Program-made: the position numbers and the translations under genes
Part shown: piece after piece, positions 6,145-6,153 of the stretch
Layout of the letters: each line of letters begins with the position of its first letter
Numbering within the stretch: position 1 is the stretch's first letter
The notes under the pieces: generated by a model
Told to the model about the DNA's origin: nothing
The model's database searches: none
Seen by the model: the letters and a program-made list of their open reading frames with translations, nothing else
Source: Rickettsiales bacterium
Lineage (GTDB): Bacteria > Pseudomonadota > Alphaproteobacteria > Rs-D84 > CACZYB01
Length of the DNA stretch: 6,153 nt
Direction of reading: 5' to 3'
Assembly: GCA_031255155.1 (NCBI GenBank)
Contig: JAIRTB010000056.1
Location: 1-6,153 of the forward strand

Positions 6145-6153
6145 TTATTCCGA

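Overview
The window most likely comes from an alphaproteobacterium. The MiaB protein carries wording typical of that class (NTCxIREKAADKVYSELGRL, a YHLLP segment, DKFDxLP). The efflux pump belongs to the alphaproteobacterial RND subfamily with VGMLVDGAIVITEY in TM4 and WPGTMGEF after TM5. The three large genes are moderately GC-rich; the left ~500 bp are visibly more AT-rich. Genus cannot be read from this sequence. A reduced or host-associated lineage is possible but only a guess.

Layout. (1) On the minus strand, 286-50, a 78-residue DUF3781-type protein of unknown function, apparently transcribed from a sigma70-like promoter that places the transcript start at its ATG. (2) 287-510, a divergent AT-rich intergenic region with that promoter and a second one, plus a ribosome binding site, for the rightward genes. 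(3) 511-1683, an RND periplasmic adaptor (membrane fusion protein). (4) 1685-4801, the matching RND inner-membrane permease, one base downstream of the adaptor stop. It would be 1038 residues, but codon 91 is an in-frame TAG. The frame is intact on both sides, so this is a single nonsense codon, not a frameshift. (5) 4802-4854, a 53-bp gap with an 11-bp tandem duplication and a promoter that again points to a leaderless start. (6) 4855-6144, miaB, a complete tRNA methylthiotransferase.

How the parts work together. Adaptor and permease would form two of the three parts of a drug or metabolite efflux system; no outer-membrane channel or regulator gene is in the window. If the TAG terminates translation, the operon makes an adaptor without a working pump, because the downstream fragment has lost TM1 and the first part of the porter domain. 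If the TAG is an error or is read through, the pump is intact. miaB is a housekeeping tRNA-modification gene with its own promoter and no functional link to the pump.

The points most worth a second look are the lone amber codon, two genes (miaB and the DUF3781 gene) with the same -10/N6/ATG leaderless geometry, and a strong AUA isoleucine preference in the adaptor gene. I see no CRISPR array, insertion sequence, RNA gene or clear novel multi-gene system.
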